DNA of 47,183 bases from an uncultured bacterium (GCA_903835185.1 CAILLX010000092.1:1-47183); one strand, 5' to 3'. Numbered from the stretch's first letter, positions 7,794 through 17,208 are shown. The notes: generated by a model not told the origin, from the sequence alone. Numbers and translations are program-made.

Positions 7794-9173
7794 CTATGCA
7801 TTAAGGGCATTAACAGCAGCCGGTCGTCTGAGAGTACGAAGAAGATGATACGTGCCTAAAATCAGAGTAGGAGCGCCTATTACCATAAGAGTTGTCGATA
7901 CCCCGCCAGGCAAGTTGTCTGCTGATACTCCAGCCAGTATTACCGGTATTGTGGAAGCAGCGGACATCGCTGTATTTTGAGCAGCAAAGACCTTACCTCT
8001 CAGCTGTTCCGGCACGGCAGCCTGAAGCGCTGCCTGAGTTGGAACAGCCACCATAGCACAAGAAGCTCCCACAAACATGGATAGAAGTAAAGGAATAGCC
8101 ATAAGACCACCCTGCCAGGAGCAAGGCGGTAAACCAAGGGCCGGCAACACCAGAGCCGATATGAAACCGAGCGAACCAAGCAGTATCATAAACAGCCCAA
8201 GCCCGCTAAATCCACTGTAAGCCAGTACAGTAGGACGCAGCCGTTGCCCGTAGTGACCCACCCAGAAATTGCCAAGTCCCATGCCGAAGCCAGCTGCAGC
8301 CACAATATAGCCAAACTGGAACGGCTGAATATGCAAGACCTGCTGCGCCAGACCAACAGCGATGACATTAAGGGTAATAATCATGCTAAATAAGAGTGTG
8401 ATTTTAATAATGGCGCGAAAGACAAGCGGATTGCCGGCAATATAACGCAGCCCGAAACGCAGCTCCTCCCACCAGGTATCGTGCTTATGTACTGATGGTT
8501 TATTGTCTGCAATCATGAGCAGGAGAACAGCTGCAAGACAAAATGAACCGGCTACAGCCCAGTGGGCCCGACTGAGCCCAAACTGTGATATTACCGGCTC
8601 ACCGGCTGCAAAACCGAAACCGAGAGCAATCATCATAGTTGTAAAGAAGAGAGAGTTGGCACAGTAAAGATCTTCTCTTTTCACCAGGCGCGGTATGGCC
8701 GCAGTTTCTGCTGGACCAAAAAACTGCGAACCGATGGAGATTAAAAAGGCCAGAGCGTACGTACAGAATGGCGAATGAGTCACCAGCGGCAAAGATATCA
8801 GAGAGACAAAAAAGCCGCGGGCCACATTGGAAGCTACCAACACAGCCCGATTAGACCAGCGATCCACAAATACCCCAGCCAGTGGAGAGAGAATTATGGC
8901 TGGAATGGTGAAAGAGACATACAAGATACTGGTCAGCTGCGCAGCCCCTGAAGCACTGGAAGTGCCAGGCATTCCAGCAACTTGCTGCACAGTCAACACT
9001 GCGACAAAGAGAACAAAAACAACACGATCTGCCAGTTGAGAGAATATCTGAGCAATCCACAAACTCATAAACTGCTTGTTGTGAAACAACGATCCGTAGC
9101 CGGACCTTATCTCATGCTCTCTGGTGCCAATCGGCTCTTGTTTCTGCAAATCTTCTACTCGTTGCGTAATCAT
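7794..9173 (-). CDS. Major facilitator superfamily transporter (MFS_3/EntS-like)
   Basis: A 459-residue polytopic protein with about 12 hydrophobic segments. The N-terminal half has the layout of exporter-type MFS proteins: FMSLWIAQIFSQLADR at about 35-50, PLAGVFVDRWSNRAVL (the loop 2-3 signature D-R-W-x-R/N-R) near 115-130, and ETAAIPRLV, a variant of the PAxxAxxPxLV motif of the MFS_3 group. The second half repeats a related motif, PTQAALQAAVPEQLRGKV. MFS_3 members export siderophores, macrolides or lipids. Its position between lpxA and two glycosyltransferases suggests an envelope-related substrate, but that is inference from context only. It ends in a soluble tail of about 20 residues. 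Confidence 0.85.
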   Translation of the reverse strand: MITQRVEDLQKQEPIGTREHEIRSGYGSLFHNKQFMSLWIAQIFSQLADRVVFVLFVAVLTVQQVAGMPGTSSASGAAQLTSILYVSFTIPAIILSPLAGVFVDRWSNRAVLVASNVARGFFVSLISLPLVTHSPFCTYALAFLISIGSQFFGPAETAAIPRLVKREDLYCANSLFFTTMMIALGFGFAAGEPVISQFGLSRAHWAVAGSFCLAAVLLLMIADNKPSVHKHDTWWEELRFGLRYIAGNPLVFRAIIKITLLFSMIITLNVIAVGLAQQVLHIQPFQFGYIVAAAGFGMGLGNFWVGHYGQRLRPTVLAYSGFSGLGLFMILLGSLGFISALVLPALGLPPCSWQGGLMAIPLLLSMFVGASCAMVAVPTQAALQAAVPEQLRGKVFAAQNTAMSAASTIPVILAGVSADNLPGGVSTTLMVIGAPTLILGTYHLLRTLRRPAAVNALNA

Positions 9174-9267
9174 CGCTTGACCGGTTGGCTAGCCGGCTCC
9201 TGAGCCTGGATTACAGTTTGTCCAGGCACAATGTTAGGCGCTCAGGAGTTGAGGCTGTCGTATCTAA

Positions 9268-10086
9268 TCAGATTGCATCAAAAGCCACTTCGTCCATCGC
9301 TTCTCGTCCCGCAGCGATGCTATCGGCAACGCCGCGCTTAGAACTCCTTATGAAGTCGACAATCTCCTTAATCTCCGGGTATGGTTCAATCTGTTCCTCG
9401 ATGAGAGGAAGCGCTTGCGAGACGTTCATATCAGATCTATAAAGCAGGCGGTATGCTTCTTTAATTGCTGAGCGCACAGCTGTGCCAATACCTTTACGTC
9501 GGAGCCCGACTGCATTGATGCCACGCACTACCGACGGACGTCCATCGCCCATCGCAAATGGTGGCAGATCCTGGCGTGTACCAGAGAGTCCGCTAACCAT
9601 CACCAGGCGCCCGACGCGGACAAACTGATGGAATACACACAAACCTGAGACAACAGTATAGTCACCTACGCTCACATGCCCGGCCATCATAGTGCCGTTT
9701 GCAACAATAACCCCATTGCCCATCTTACAGTTGTGTGCAAGATGAACATTGCACATCAAGAAGCAGTCATCACCAACAACAGTGAAGCCTTCTCCAGTCG
9801 CCCGGTGGATAGTGACATGCTCTCTGATATTGCATCTGTCTCCAATAATCACCCCGGTAGGCTCCCCGGTGTAGTGGAGATCCTGCGGCTCCAGTCCGAT
9901 GGCAGCACCGGCAAAAATAATGCAATCTTTCCCGATTGTAGTATCACCATCAATCACGACATGAGCACCAATCTTGGTGCCTGCTCCAATCTTAACTTGA
10001 GAGCCGATAACGGCATACGGACCGACCTCAGCCGTATCGTCTATGAGGGCACCATCAGTAATGATGGCAGTTTTATGTATAGCCAT
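9268..10086 (-). CDS. lpxA: Acyl-ACP--UDP-N-acetylglucosamine O-acyltransferase (LpxA)
   Basis: A cytosolic trimeric left-handed beta-helix enzyme catalysing the first step of lipid A synthesis, transfer of a 3-hydroxyacyl chain from ACP to UDP-GlcNAc. It has 272 residues; the family is about 260. The N-terminal two-thirds are hexapeptide repeats ([IV]-G-x-x-x-x). The region LAHNCKMGNGVIVANG and the following MAGHVSVGD hold the family's catalytic His neighbourhood. VFHQFVRVG and SGTRQDLPPFAMGDGRP match the substrate-binding loop, and the C-terminal helical domain has AYRLLYRS. A TTG at 10101 is in frame, but the ATG at 10086 has AGGT seven bases upstream and fits the family N-terminus (IHKTAII). 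It follows fabZ by 33 bases; lpxC, lpxD and lpxB are not in the window. Confidence 0.95.
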   Translation of the reverse strand: MAIHKTAIITDGALIDDTAEVGPYAVIGSQVKIGAGTKIGAHVVIDGDTTIGKDCIIFAGAAIGLEPQDLHYTGEPTGVIIGDRCNIREHVTIHRATGEGFTVVGDDCFLMCNVHLAHNCKMGNGVIVANGTMMAGHVSVGDYTVVSGLCVFHQFVRVGRLVMVSGLSGTRQDLPPFAMGDGRPSVVRGINAVGLRRKGIGTAVRSAIKEAYRLLYRSDMNVSQALPLIEEQIEPYPEIKEIVDFIRSSKRGVADSIAAGREAMDEVAFDAI

Positions 10087-10119
10087 TTGAGATACCTGCA
10101 ACTAAACCAAACCTTACAA

Positions 10120-10596
10120 TCATCTGGCGGCAATAGCCGGCTCACCTTCAACCTGCTTGATAAGAGCAAAGCTGATCTCGCCTTCAGCAGCAATCTTGTC
10201 ACCAACTTTTGCTACACATCTCAGGCGCCCGATAGGGCCTTTCATCTTCACCAGCTCAACCTCCATATCAAGCCTGTCCCCAGGGCTGACCATAGACCGA
10301 AACCTGAAAGTTTCAATTCCGCTTAACACTCCCAAAGAATGCCTGTACTCTTCTTTGGAGAGAAGCGCTATGCTGCCTAGCTGTGCCAGCGCCTCAACCA
10401 TAAGGACACCCGGCATAATCGGTTTGAAAGGAAAATGTCCTTCAAAAAACTGCTCATTGGCAGTCAGGTTCTTATATCCAATAGCCTTCAATCCTGGCTC
10501 AAGATGACTTACCCGATCTATTAACAGGAAAGGATACCGATGTGGGAGCAGCTCCTTTATCTGTAAAATATCCAGACCACCCGTTACTACAGTCAT
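10120..10596 (-). CDS. fabZ: 3-hydroxyacyl-[acyl-carrier-protein] dehydratase (FabZ)
   Basis: A cytosolic hot-dog-fold dehydratase of 158 residues that removes water from 3-hydroxyacyl-ACP in fatty acid elongation. The catalytic His lies in LLPHRYPFLLIDR (about 16-28) and the catalytic Glu in MPGVLMVEALAQ (about 62-73). EGHFPFKPIMPG and FRFRSMVSPGD are also family-typical. The order fabZ-lpxA is widespread in Gram-negatives and couples the two uses of 3-hydroxyacyl-ACP. It is the first gene of the minus-strand envelope cluster (fabZ, lpxA, MFS, two glycosyltransferases). Its start has a purine-rich GAGGAGAAAAAAGG sequence immediately upstream. Confidence 0.96.
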   Translation of the reverse strand: MTVVTGGLDILQIKELLPHRYPFLLIDRVSHLEPGLKAIGYKNLTANEQFFEGHFPFKPIMPGVLMVEALAQLGSIALLSKEEYRHSLGVLSGIETFRFRSMVSPGDRLDMEVELVKMKGPIGRLRCVAKVGDKIAAEGEISFALIKQVEGEPAIAAR

Positions 10597-10973
10597 CCTT
10601 TTTTCTCCTCACTTGCAAATCTGTCACGTGGTTTTTTACTGCTTGAGGCAGTCTTCTCCAGCGCACAGACCGGTAGGCGCTGGACCGACTGATAAGTATA
10701 TCGCCTTTGCCAGATTAAGCATCAGCCGCCCGCTGCCGCTGTTGCGAACATTAGCCCACTCTTGCTTGCTGCTTGTGATTATTGAACATATCAAATGTTT
10801 GCTGATACTTTACTTATGATTGAGCTTAAAATCTCACTCACAATACGTTTGCACTATAGATAGGTGAACTAAATTTGCTAACAAGCCGCCAGCTACCGTT
10901 TACTATGAAGAGAGTGAGCGGACTGTGGCAGCTGACCTGTTAGCTGAAAGCATACCGATAGGAGAGCTTCTAG
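10597..10973. other. Divergent intergenic region between fabZ and a phosphoesterase operon
   Basis: These 377 bases separate two divergent transcription units and must hold promoters for both. No frame in it looks coding. GGAGAG at 10961-10966 is the ribosome binding site for the TTG start at 10974. TATAGA at about 10856 could be a -10 box, but no -35 lies at a proper distance, so I do not call a promoter. Confidence 0.5.
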
Positions 10974-12152
10974 TTGAAACCTCAAAATTTTGATCCACAC
11001 TCACTCACTGGAGTGAGCAGGCGGACTTTTCTTTTAGGCGCAGCTGGACTGGCATTCTTGAAGCTACCACTGCCTGCAAGAGCATCGGTTGGACTGTCTG
11101 AACCGTTCTCTTTTGCTGTAGTATCAGATGTGCATCTTTGTAATGACCGCCCTGACAGCTTCCTCCTTCTCAAGGAGAGCCAGCTATTCTTGCAAGATGC
11201 AGTACGCCAGCTGAACGACGAAAAGCTGGATTTCATCATATTTTGTGGTGATCAAGTTGAGGCTCTCGGGCGCAACGAAGCCAACTGGCAGCTTTTCCAG
11301 GACATTGCTCAGGGACTGAATGCGCCCTGGTCGTTTTTGCTCGGAGAGCATGATCTCTTAGAAGAGATGCCTGTGGACAAGATGAAGGTGTATGGTCCGG
11401 ACTGGAAGCACCGCGGTATCGAGGCTAGCAAGCCGTACTGGTCGCACAATCCGGTACCGGGAGTTCATATCATCTGTCTGGATACAAGCCGTCCTGGCAG
11501 TACCACCGGCGATATGGGTAGCAAACAGCTTGATTGGCTAAAAAATGATCTCGAGTCCAACAAACGTCGCTTCACTATTGTTTTTAGCCATCACCCGTTG
11601 TTGCCGCCTGCACCCTATGACGGTGGTCCGCCATGGGACGAATACATTTTACCGCCAGGACCGGCAGTACGCGAGGTTCTCGGCAGTTCACCATATGTCA
11701 AATTGGCTGTAAGCGCGCATGTATATATAAGTAAAGTGCAGCGAGAGAAAGACATTTGGTATGTCTCGTGTCCCAGCCTGGTGGTATACCCGTGTGGTTT
11801 CCGCATTTTCCGGGTGACAGCAGATGCGATTATAGTAGAAAGCAGACAGATAGGCTTTCCTGCCCTGGTCAAAAAAGCGAAGAAGCTCTTAATCGGCTCG
11901 TCGCTGGCGTACAGATATGACAGTGTTAAACCAGAAAATTTCCTTGAATTGACTTGCGGCGGCAAGGTCGACCATGACGCTCTGCTTCCACTGACAGCCG
12001 GGAAAGAGGCACAACCAGAGACAGCCCGGAAAGCCAAGTCGAGAAAGAAGAAGCTAAAGGACTCAGCTCAGTCAGACAGTGTCACTGGGTCCCAGAAGGA
12101 CCGTTCAATAAAACCGGCTGCCGGAAGCAACAAAGGGGATCAGGCGCAATGA
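10974..12152 (+). CDS. Tat-exported metallophosphoesterase with altered metal ligands
   Basis: A 392-residue calcineurin-like phosphoesterase. It starts at TTG with GGAGAG seven bases upstream. A Tat signal SRRTFLLGAAGLAF lies at residues 15-28. Metal-binding blocks are SDVH at 51-54, GDQ at 92-94, GEHD at 124-127 (normally GNHD), FSHHPLL, and SAHVYI where the family has GHxH. Two conserved positions are therefore changed: Asn to Glu and the last His to Tyr. Activity may be altered or lost. The last ~45 residues are a Lys/Ser/Gln-rich, probably disordered tail. Its stop overlaps the next gene's start (ATGA), so it is the first gene of a three-gene operon. Substrate unknown. Confidence 0.82.
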   Translation: MKPQNFDPHSLTGVSRRTFLLGAAGLAFLKLPLPARASVGLSEPFSFAVVSDVHLCNDRPDSFLLLKESQLFLQDAVRQLNDEKLDFIIFCGDQVEALGRNEANWQLFQDIAQGLNAPWSFLLGEHDLLEEMPVDKMKVYGPDWKHRGIEASKPYWSHNPVPGVHIICLDTSRPGSTTGDMGSKQLDWLKNDLESNKRRFTIVFSHHPLLPPAPYDGGPPWDEYILPPGPAVREVLGSSPYVKLAVSAHVYISKVQREKDIWYVSCPSLVVYPCGFRIFRVTADAIIVESRQIGFPALVKKAKKLLIGSSLAYRYDSVKPENFLELTCGGKVDHDALLPLTAGKEAQPETARKAKSRKKKLKDSAQSDSVTGSQKDRSIKPAAGSNKGDQAQ

Positions 12153-13426
12153 CAGACTGGCGCAAATTTGCTCTCTTTACAGTTGCAATTACTATTGCAA
12201 CAAGAGCCAGTTGTGGTACCGCCGCAGCCACCAACCTGTCGGATGATAGCTCTTCTCATGAAACGATAGCTAGCAAGGCAAGAGCCGATTCTTCTGACAG
12301 TTGCGCCCAGACAGACTCAAGCTGGGAAAAGCTTAGTAAACAGGGGGAGAACGCTCTCAAGTCCGGTCGTTTTGGCGATGCTGAAAGACTATATAGTGCA
12401 GCTCTGCAAGAGGCACAAAAAAGCGGCAAGTCAGACTGCCGTCTGGCTGAGAGTTACAGCCATTTAGCAGCTCTTTATCAAACACGGGGGCAGTTCAACA
12501 AAGCAGAACCGTTGCTGGAAAAAGCAATGAGCGCCCGCGGCGCAGCCTTAGGTGTCGAGTCTGCTTCTGTCTTAATCGCTCTGTGCCAGCTGGGACAGTT
12601 TTATCTTGCCCATGGTAAGTCCACTAAGTCAGAACGCCTGTACCATAAAGTACTTGAGTTCGTCGACAAGAAATATCATAACGAACAGCGAGTTCTTTCA
12701 AATCTCAACGAACTCTCCAGCTTTTATGTAGCGCGCAGCAATTTTAGTGGCGCCGAAGATCTGGTCAAAAAACTCGAAAAGCTGACATGGACACCTTTGA
12801 CTGGAGAGTATGCTGAGCTGGCTGTTGCTCTCGATGGACTCGGATTGGCATACCAACAGGCAAACAAACTGACACAAGCAGAAGAGCTGTTCAAACGCGC
12901 TCTTTGTCTGCGAGAGAAAGCACTGCCCCCGGGACATCTGGCTCTGTCCAGCAGCTACAACAATCTGGCTACAGTGAATCTCTCCCAGCGCCGCTTTGCC
13001 CAGGCTGAGCCGCTCTTTAAGAAGTCGTTAGAGATTGCCGAGCAGGTCTGTGTTGCTCCCCGCAGCGATACATGGTCAAAGGCGGCAGGATTGGCTCAAT
13101 GCTACCTGAATTTAGGCAGAACATCTGATGCTGAAGCACTCTACATGCACATTTTAGACTCTGCCGACAAAGCTGGAGCATCAAACAGTGCTAATCTCAC
13201 CGGATGTCTCATTGAGCTGGCACAACTATATCGCCATGACGGCAAATACCCTCAGGCTGAGCCGCTTCTCAAGCGTGCCCTTACCATTACCGAAAGGGTC
13301 AACGGGCCAGAACATTGTTCGCTAACACCAATTTTGGATGCTTATGCAGAAGTTTTGCAGAAGATTCACCGTAATGCTGAAGCAGCAAAACTGTTGGTCA
13401 GATCGCGAGCAATACGAGGAACGTGA
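12149..13426 (+). CDS. Exported TPR protein (kinesin-light-chain-like repeats)
   Basis: A 425-residue protein with an N-terminal hydrophobic segment (KFALFTVAITIATRASCG) that looks like a signal peptide, so it probably sits in the periplasm. The rest is about eight tetratricopeptide repeats with roughly 42-residue spacing. Clear copies include LAALYQTRGQFNKAEPLLEK, LGLAYQQANKLTQAEELFKR, LATVNLSQRRFAQAEPLFKK and LAQLYRHDGKYPQAEPLLKR. This long-period type with A-E-P-L-[FL]-[KE]-[KR] endings is the kinesin-light-chain/TPR_10-12 class used for protein-protein contact. The ATG overlaps the phosphoesterase stop by four bases, and the next gene starts one base after its stop, so all three are probably translated together. 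The partner is unknown. Confidence 0.85.
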   Translation: MTDWRKFALFTVAITIATRASCGTAAATNLSDDSSSHETIASKARADSSDSCAQTDSSWEKLSKQGENALKSGRFGDAERLYSAALQEAQKSGKSDCRLAESYSHLAALYQTRGQFNKAEPLLEKAMSARGAALGVESASVLIALCQLGQFYLAHGKSTKSERLYHKVLEFVDKKYHNEQRVLSNLNELSSFYVARSNFSGAEDLVKKLEKLTWTPLTGEYAELAVALDGLGLAYQQANKLTQAEELFKRALCLREKALPPGHLALSSSYNNLATVNLSQRRFAQAEPLFKKSLEIAEQVCVAPRSDTWSKAAGLAQCYLNLGRTSDAEALYMHILDSADKAGASNSANLTGCLIELAQLYRHDGKYPQAEPLLKRALTITERVNGPEHCSLTPILDAYAEVLQKIHRNAEAAKLLVRSRAIRGT

Positions 13427-13427
13427 G

Positions 13428-13940
13428 ATGCTTGTAAAGAACCTGGCAGAAACTCCAGGACATCAGAAAGTGTCGGTGCAGAACTTGCTTGTTCTGACTC
13501 CGACAATTATCTGCGTTTTGTCGTGCCAGTCAGCTATGTTTGCTAAAGCATCTTCACATGCCGCCGTGACAGCTAAGCAGAAGAGCAGTGCTAAGAAAGC
13601 ACAAGTATCGCTGCGTCGTGCCGAGTTTTACGTAGGCCATGCCGGCTGTGGAGTCTGTATCCGTCGCATGGAGCGAGTGCTGCGCCAGGCACCAGGCGTT
13701 CGCAAAGCAGAAATAGACGTCCGTCGTCCATTTGCAGCCATCATATATTTTGATGCAGCAAAAACCAGTCTGCAGCGGCTGTGGCAACCGTTTGCAGAAC
13801 AGGGCTATACGCTGGTAGAGCTCCGAATTGACCGGATTGCCAAAGTTCCACCAGGCACGCTATTTACTGCAGGCATCCCGAAAGAGCCTGTGCGGGATTT
13901 TGGCAAATCAACTGTTGCTCCGCGTGTTACTGGGCAGTAG
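13428..13940 (+). CDS. Exported heavy-metal-associated (HMA) domain protein
   Basis: A 170-residue protein. A frame beginning further upstream exists, but the ATG at 13428 has GAGGA seven bases before it and lies one base after the previous stop. A hydrophobic segment at about 18-38 should direct export; VLSC in it is a poor match to a lipobox. The HMA fold follows at about 64-130 with the metal-binding C-x-x-C as GHAGCGVCIRRME (Cys 74 and 77), then VRKAEIDVRRPFAAIIYFD, as in MerP/CopZ-type domains. A metal-binding domain outside the cytoplasm, in an operon with a metal-dependent phosphoesterase, hints at metal delivery, but this is inference. Its last 14 bases overlap the convergent ileS gene. 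Confidence 0.8.
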   Translation: MLVKNLAETPGHQKVSVQNLLVLTPTIICVLSCQSAMFAKASSHAAVTAKQKSSAKKAQVSLRRAEFYVGHAGCGVCIRRMERVLRQAPGVRKAEIDVRRPFAAIIYFDAAKTSLQRLWQPFAEQGYTLVELRIDRIAKVPPGTLFTAGIPKEPVRDFGKSTVAPRVTGQ

Positions 13941-16764
13941 TTTTCATCGCTTCAGTACAAGGCTTACAAACTTCGGCAACCTCAGGATCCGACGGGACAT
14001 CAACTGTAAACTTCCAGCAGCGAGGACACTTAAATCCTTCTGCCGGCAACACAATCACTGTAATACCAGCCTCGCTAAGCTCAGCCAGGGCACCATTGGA
14101 GCGACCGGCACAACTGTCGACGATGGCTGCCTGTGATGTAATAAACAGTCCAGCCAGCCCCTGCCCAAGAGATGCAGCCTTGGCTGCCAACTGGGAGTCT
14201 TCAAGCGAAAGCAAAACTTGTGCTTCAAGTGAGCTGCCAATCTTGCGCGAGGCGCGCGCCTGTTCAAGCGCCTTGTTGACTGTATATCTTACTTTAATGA
14301 GATCGTCCCAGAATGCAGACAACTCAGGCTTCACATACTCCTTTCTCGCAGTCGGGAAGTCAGTGAGTAGAACACTTTCTTCGTGTCCCTTAAGCTGTGA
14401 CGGCAGGTGCTGCCAGATATCTTCTGCCAGGTGAGGAGTTACAGGCACAAGGATGCGTACCAGGACTTGCAGCACTTCATGCAAAACTGTCTGCACTGAG
14501 CGCCTGCTCAATGAGTTCTTACCACTCGTATACAGCCTGTCCTTGGCAATGTCGAAGTAGAAGCTGGAGAGATCGACGACGCAGAAATTCTGCAAGAGCT
14601 GGTAGTACTTGAAAAACTCAAATCTGTCGAAATCTTGAACGACTTCACTGCAGACAACTTGCAGCTTATGCAGGATATAGGCATCAAGAGAAGATAACTT
14701 CTCATGAGAGACTGTATCTGTGGCAGGATTGAAATCGTTTAAATTACCGAGAAGATATCGGGCAGTATTTCGCAACTTGCGGTAAACTTCCGCCAGTTGA
14801 GCAAGCATATTCTTGCCTATAGGAATATCGTCAGTGTAATTAACAGAGGCTACCCAGAGCCGCAATACGTCAGCGCCATACTGCTTGATGACGTCACCTG
14901 GATCTACTGCATTTCCCAGCGATTTGGACATCTTACCGCCGGATTCATCAAGGATAAATCCGTGGGTAAGCACCACCTTATATGGTGCTCTACCTTTGGT
15001 GGCAACAGACGTGAGCAGAGACGACTGGAACCAGCCACGGTGCTGATCGCTGCCTTCCAAATACATTTCGCATGGTGTACCACGCAACTCAGGACGGGCG
15101 TCAATTACGGCAGCATGAGTAATGCCAGAGTCAAACCAGACATCCATAATGTCTGTTTCTTTTTCAAAATCAGCACAGTTGCACTTCTCACATTTAAAGC
15201 TATCGCCCAGGAAATAGCTGGCATCACGCTCCCACCAGGAGTCTGATCCAACAGATTCGAACAGCTTTGCTACTCGTTCTATGGACTCCCCACTCATTAG
15301 CGGATGGTGGCACTGCTGGCAATAAAAGACTGGAATCGGGACGCCCCAGACGCGCTGGCGGCTAATACACCAGTCAGAGCGGTTTTCAACCATGTTATAT
15401 ATACGGTTGCGCCCGGAAGCTGGCAACCAGGTCACTGTATCAATCGCCGCAAGCGCCTGCTTGCGGAAAGAATCTACTGAAGCAAACCACTGCTCTGTTG
15501 CACGATAGATTACCGGCTTTCTGCATCGCCAGCAGTGTGGATAACTGTGATCATAAGGAGAGTGCTTGAGGAGAACCCCAAGTTCTTTCAGATGTTCAAT
15601 GATGACCCCATTGGCCTTGTCGCAACGCAGTCCAGCAAAGCGCCCAGCTTCTGGTGTAAAAACACCTCGATTATCAAGCGGGGAGACTACTCCCAGCTTA
15701 TACCGATTGCCAACTTCAAAGTCTTCAAGTCCGTGCCCTGGTGCAGTATGTACACAACCAGTGCCAGCATCTGCAGTAACATGGTCAGCCAGAATAACTA
15801 AAGATGTGCGATCAATAAACGGGTGACGGCACTCAAGCCTCTCCAACTTGGCTCCAACAACTTCTCCTAGCACTTCAACATCTTCCGCCTGCCAGCCCAG
15901 CGCCGACAGGAAGCTCTCCTTGAGCACATCTGCAACCACCAGCACTCCATGTTCTCTTGTCTTGAGGAACTGGTACTGGAAGTTAGGATGTAGCGCTATG
16001 CCAAGATTGGCTGGGAGTGTCCAGGGGGTGGTTGTCCAGATGACAAAGAAGACTTCTGGCTCGCCAGCTACAAAAGGCGGCAATTTAGAAAGAGAGGCAG
16101 CATCGACTGGAAATTTGACAAAGACGGACTCTGAGGTGTGCTCTGCATATTCCACTTCTGCTTCAGCTAGTGCTGTTTCGCAATTGGCACACCAGTAAAC
16201 CGGTTTAAATCCTTTGTACAGATAACCGTCCACTGCCAGCTTGCCAAACACACGAATTTGAGCAGCTTCAAACTTGGAATCAAGAGTGATGTAAGGATGC
16301 TCCCAGTCACCCCAGACACCAAGACGCCGGAAGTTGGCTTCCTGCCCTTTAAGATTGGACAGACCAAACTCGCGACAACGCTGGCGCAACTCAACTGGTG
16401 TAAAAGCAGCCCGCCCTTCCTTGACACCTTTCAAGACTGCATTTTCAATCGGCAGCCCATGACTGTCGTAACCGGGCACATAAGGCGAATAATAGCCATG
16501 CTGTGCTTTGTATTTAGTGACTATATCTTTGAGAATCTTGTTAAGCGCAGTGCCTATGTGAATCTTGTTAGAAGACAGATAGGGCGGTCCATCATGAAGA
16601 ACAAATTTCTCCCGTCCGGCGCGCTGCTCCAAATTCTTCTCGTAAATCTTGTGCTCGTCCCAGAACTGCTGAATCTCTACTTCACGCACAACAGAATTGG
16701 CTTTCATAGGAAAGTCTGTCTGAGGCAAATTAACTGTATAACCCTTATCTTTTGTTTTATTCAT
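13927..16764 (-). CDS. ileS: Isoleucyl-tRNA synthetase
   Basis: A cytosolic class I aminoacyl-tRNA synthetase of 945 residues that charges tRNA-Ile. The ATP-site motif is HIGT at 69-72 in PYLSSNKIHIGTALNKILKD; HIGH is the textbook form and the His-to-Thr variant occurs in some bacterial IleRS. The editing (CP1) domain contains WTTTPWTLPANLG and TGCVHTAPGHG. The second catalytic motif KMSKS is at 611-615. The C-terminus keeps a zinc-binding pair, CPRC at 913-916 and CKPC at 933-936, so this is the full-length bacterial type. I found no T-box leader upstream of it. It is convergent with the HMA gene and overlaps it by 14 bases. Confidence 0.97.
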   Translation of the reverse strand: MNKTKDKGYTVNLPQTDFPMKANSVVREVEIQQFWDEHKIYEKNLEQRAGREKFVLHDGPPYLSSNKIHIGTALNKILKDIVTKYKAQHGYYSPYVPGYDSHGLPIENAVLKGVKEGRAAFTPVELRQRCREFGLSNLKGQEANFRRLGVWGDWEHPYITLDSKFEAAQIRVFGKLAVDGYLYKGFKPVYWCANCETALAEAEVEYAEHTSESVFVKFPVDAASLSKLPPFVAGEPEVFFVIWTTTPWTLPANLGIALHPNFQYQFLKTREHGVLVVADVLKESFLSALGWQAEDVEVLGEVVGAKLERLECRHPFIDRTSLVILADHVTADAGTGCVHTAPGHGLEDFEVGNRYKLGVVSPLDNRGVFTPEAGRFAGLRCDKANGVIIEHLKELGVLLKHSPYDHSYPHCWRCRKPVIYRATEQWFASVDSFRKQALAAIDTVTWLPASGRNRIYNMVENRSDWCISRQRVWGVPIPVFYCQQCHHPLMSGESIERVAKLFESVGSDSWWERDASYFLGDSFKCEKCNCADFEKETDIMDVWFDSGITHAAVIDARPELRGTPCEMYLEGSDQHRGWFQSSLLTSVATKGRAPYKVVLTHGFILDESGGKMSKSLGNAVDPGDVIKQYGADVLRLWVASVNYTDDIPIGKNMLAQLAEVYRKLRNTARYLLGNLNDFNPATDTVSHEKLSSLDAYILHKLQVVCSEVVQDFDRFEFFKYYQLLQNFCVVDLSSFYFDIAKDRLYTSGKNSLSRRSVQTVLHEVLQVLVRILVPVTPHLAEDIWQHLPSQLKGHEESVLLTDFPTARKEYVKPELSAFWDDLIKVRYTVNKALEQARASRKIGSSLEAQVLLSLEDSQLAAKAASLGQGLAGLFITSQAAIVDSCAGRSNGALAELSEAGITVIVLPAEGFKCPRCWKFTVDVPSDPEVAEVCKPCTEAMKTTAQ

Positions 16765-17208
16765 TTTAGGAAATTAACCACTGGCACAAAATTTAGACAT
16801 AATTTTATGATCTAACCGCACTAGCCTTCTGAAGACAACAGAAAGAGAGCAAAGACATCTAAATTGTTACGTCTGTTCAATTGATTTGGCGCACCGGTCA
16901 AATAACAAACCCCTTTGCCGGTCAGCGTGGACTGCCAGACCTGCATGACGCAAATACTCACACAGCTAATACTGTTTACTTAAACCGTTGGGATACCTGT
17001 GCACGTAGCTCTGCGTCTGGCTGTAATGGCAACTGTACGGGACGTTTGGATAAGCAACAACGTAGCTGGCTACCCCTGAGAACGCGGGCGTGCCTCCTGC
17101 TTCAGGGCGAGCAAGCTGCCCCGCTCCAAGGCTATCCGAAATTTGAAATCTCAGCGCTATGCGGTGATACTGTGCTTGAGCTACAATGCCTGACTTGGGA
17201 GTGTGCCT
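16765..17208. other. Divergent intergenic region between ileS and suhB-like gene
   Basis: This stretch of 444 bases lies between two divergent genes. A plus-strand frame from a TTG at 16881 runs to 17216 but has odd composition, no ribosome binding site and overlaps the next start, so I do not call it. No T-box, tRNA or strong hairpin is apparent. GGGAG at 17197-17201 is the ribosome binding site for the downstream gene. Confidence 0.45.

Noticed and set aside
13927-16764. HIGT in place of HIGH in IleRS as a sign of an inactive enzyme
   Set aside because: All other catalytic, editing and zinc motifs are intact, and this variant is seen in other bacterial IleRS.
16765-16880. Possible T-box riboswitch upstream of ileS
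   Set aside because: No T-box core sequence or specifier stem could be found on the minus strand before the start codon.
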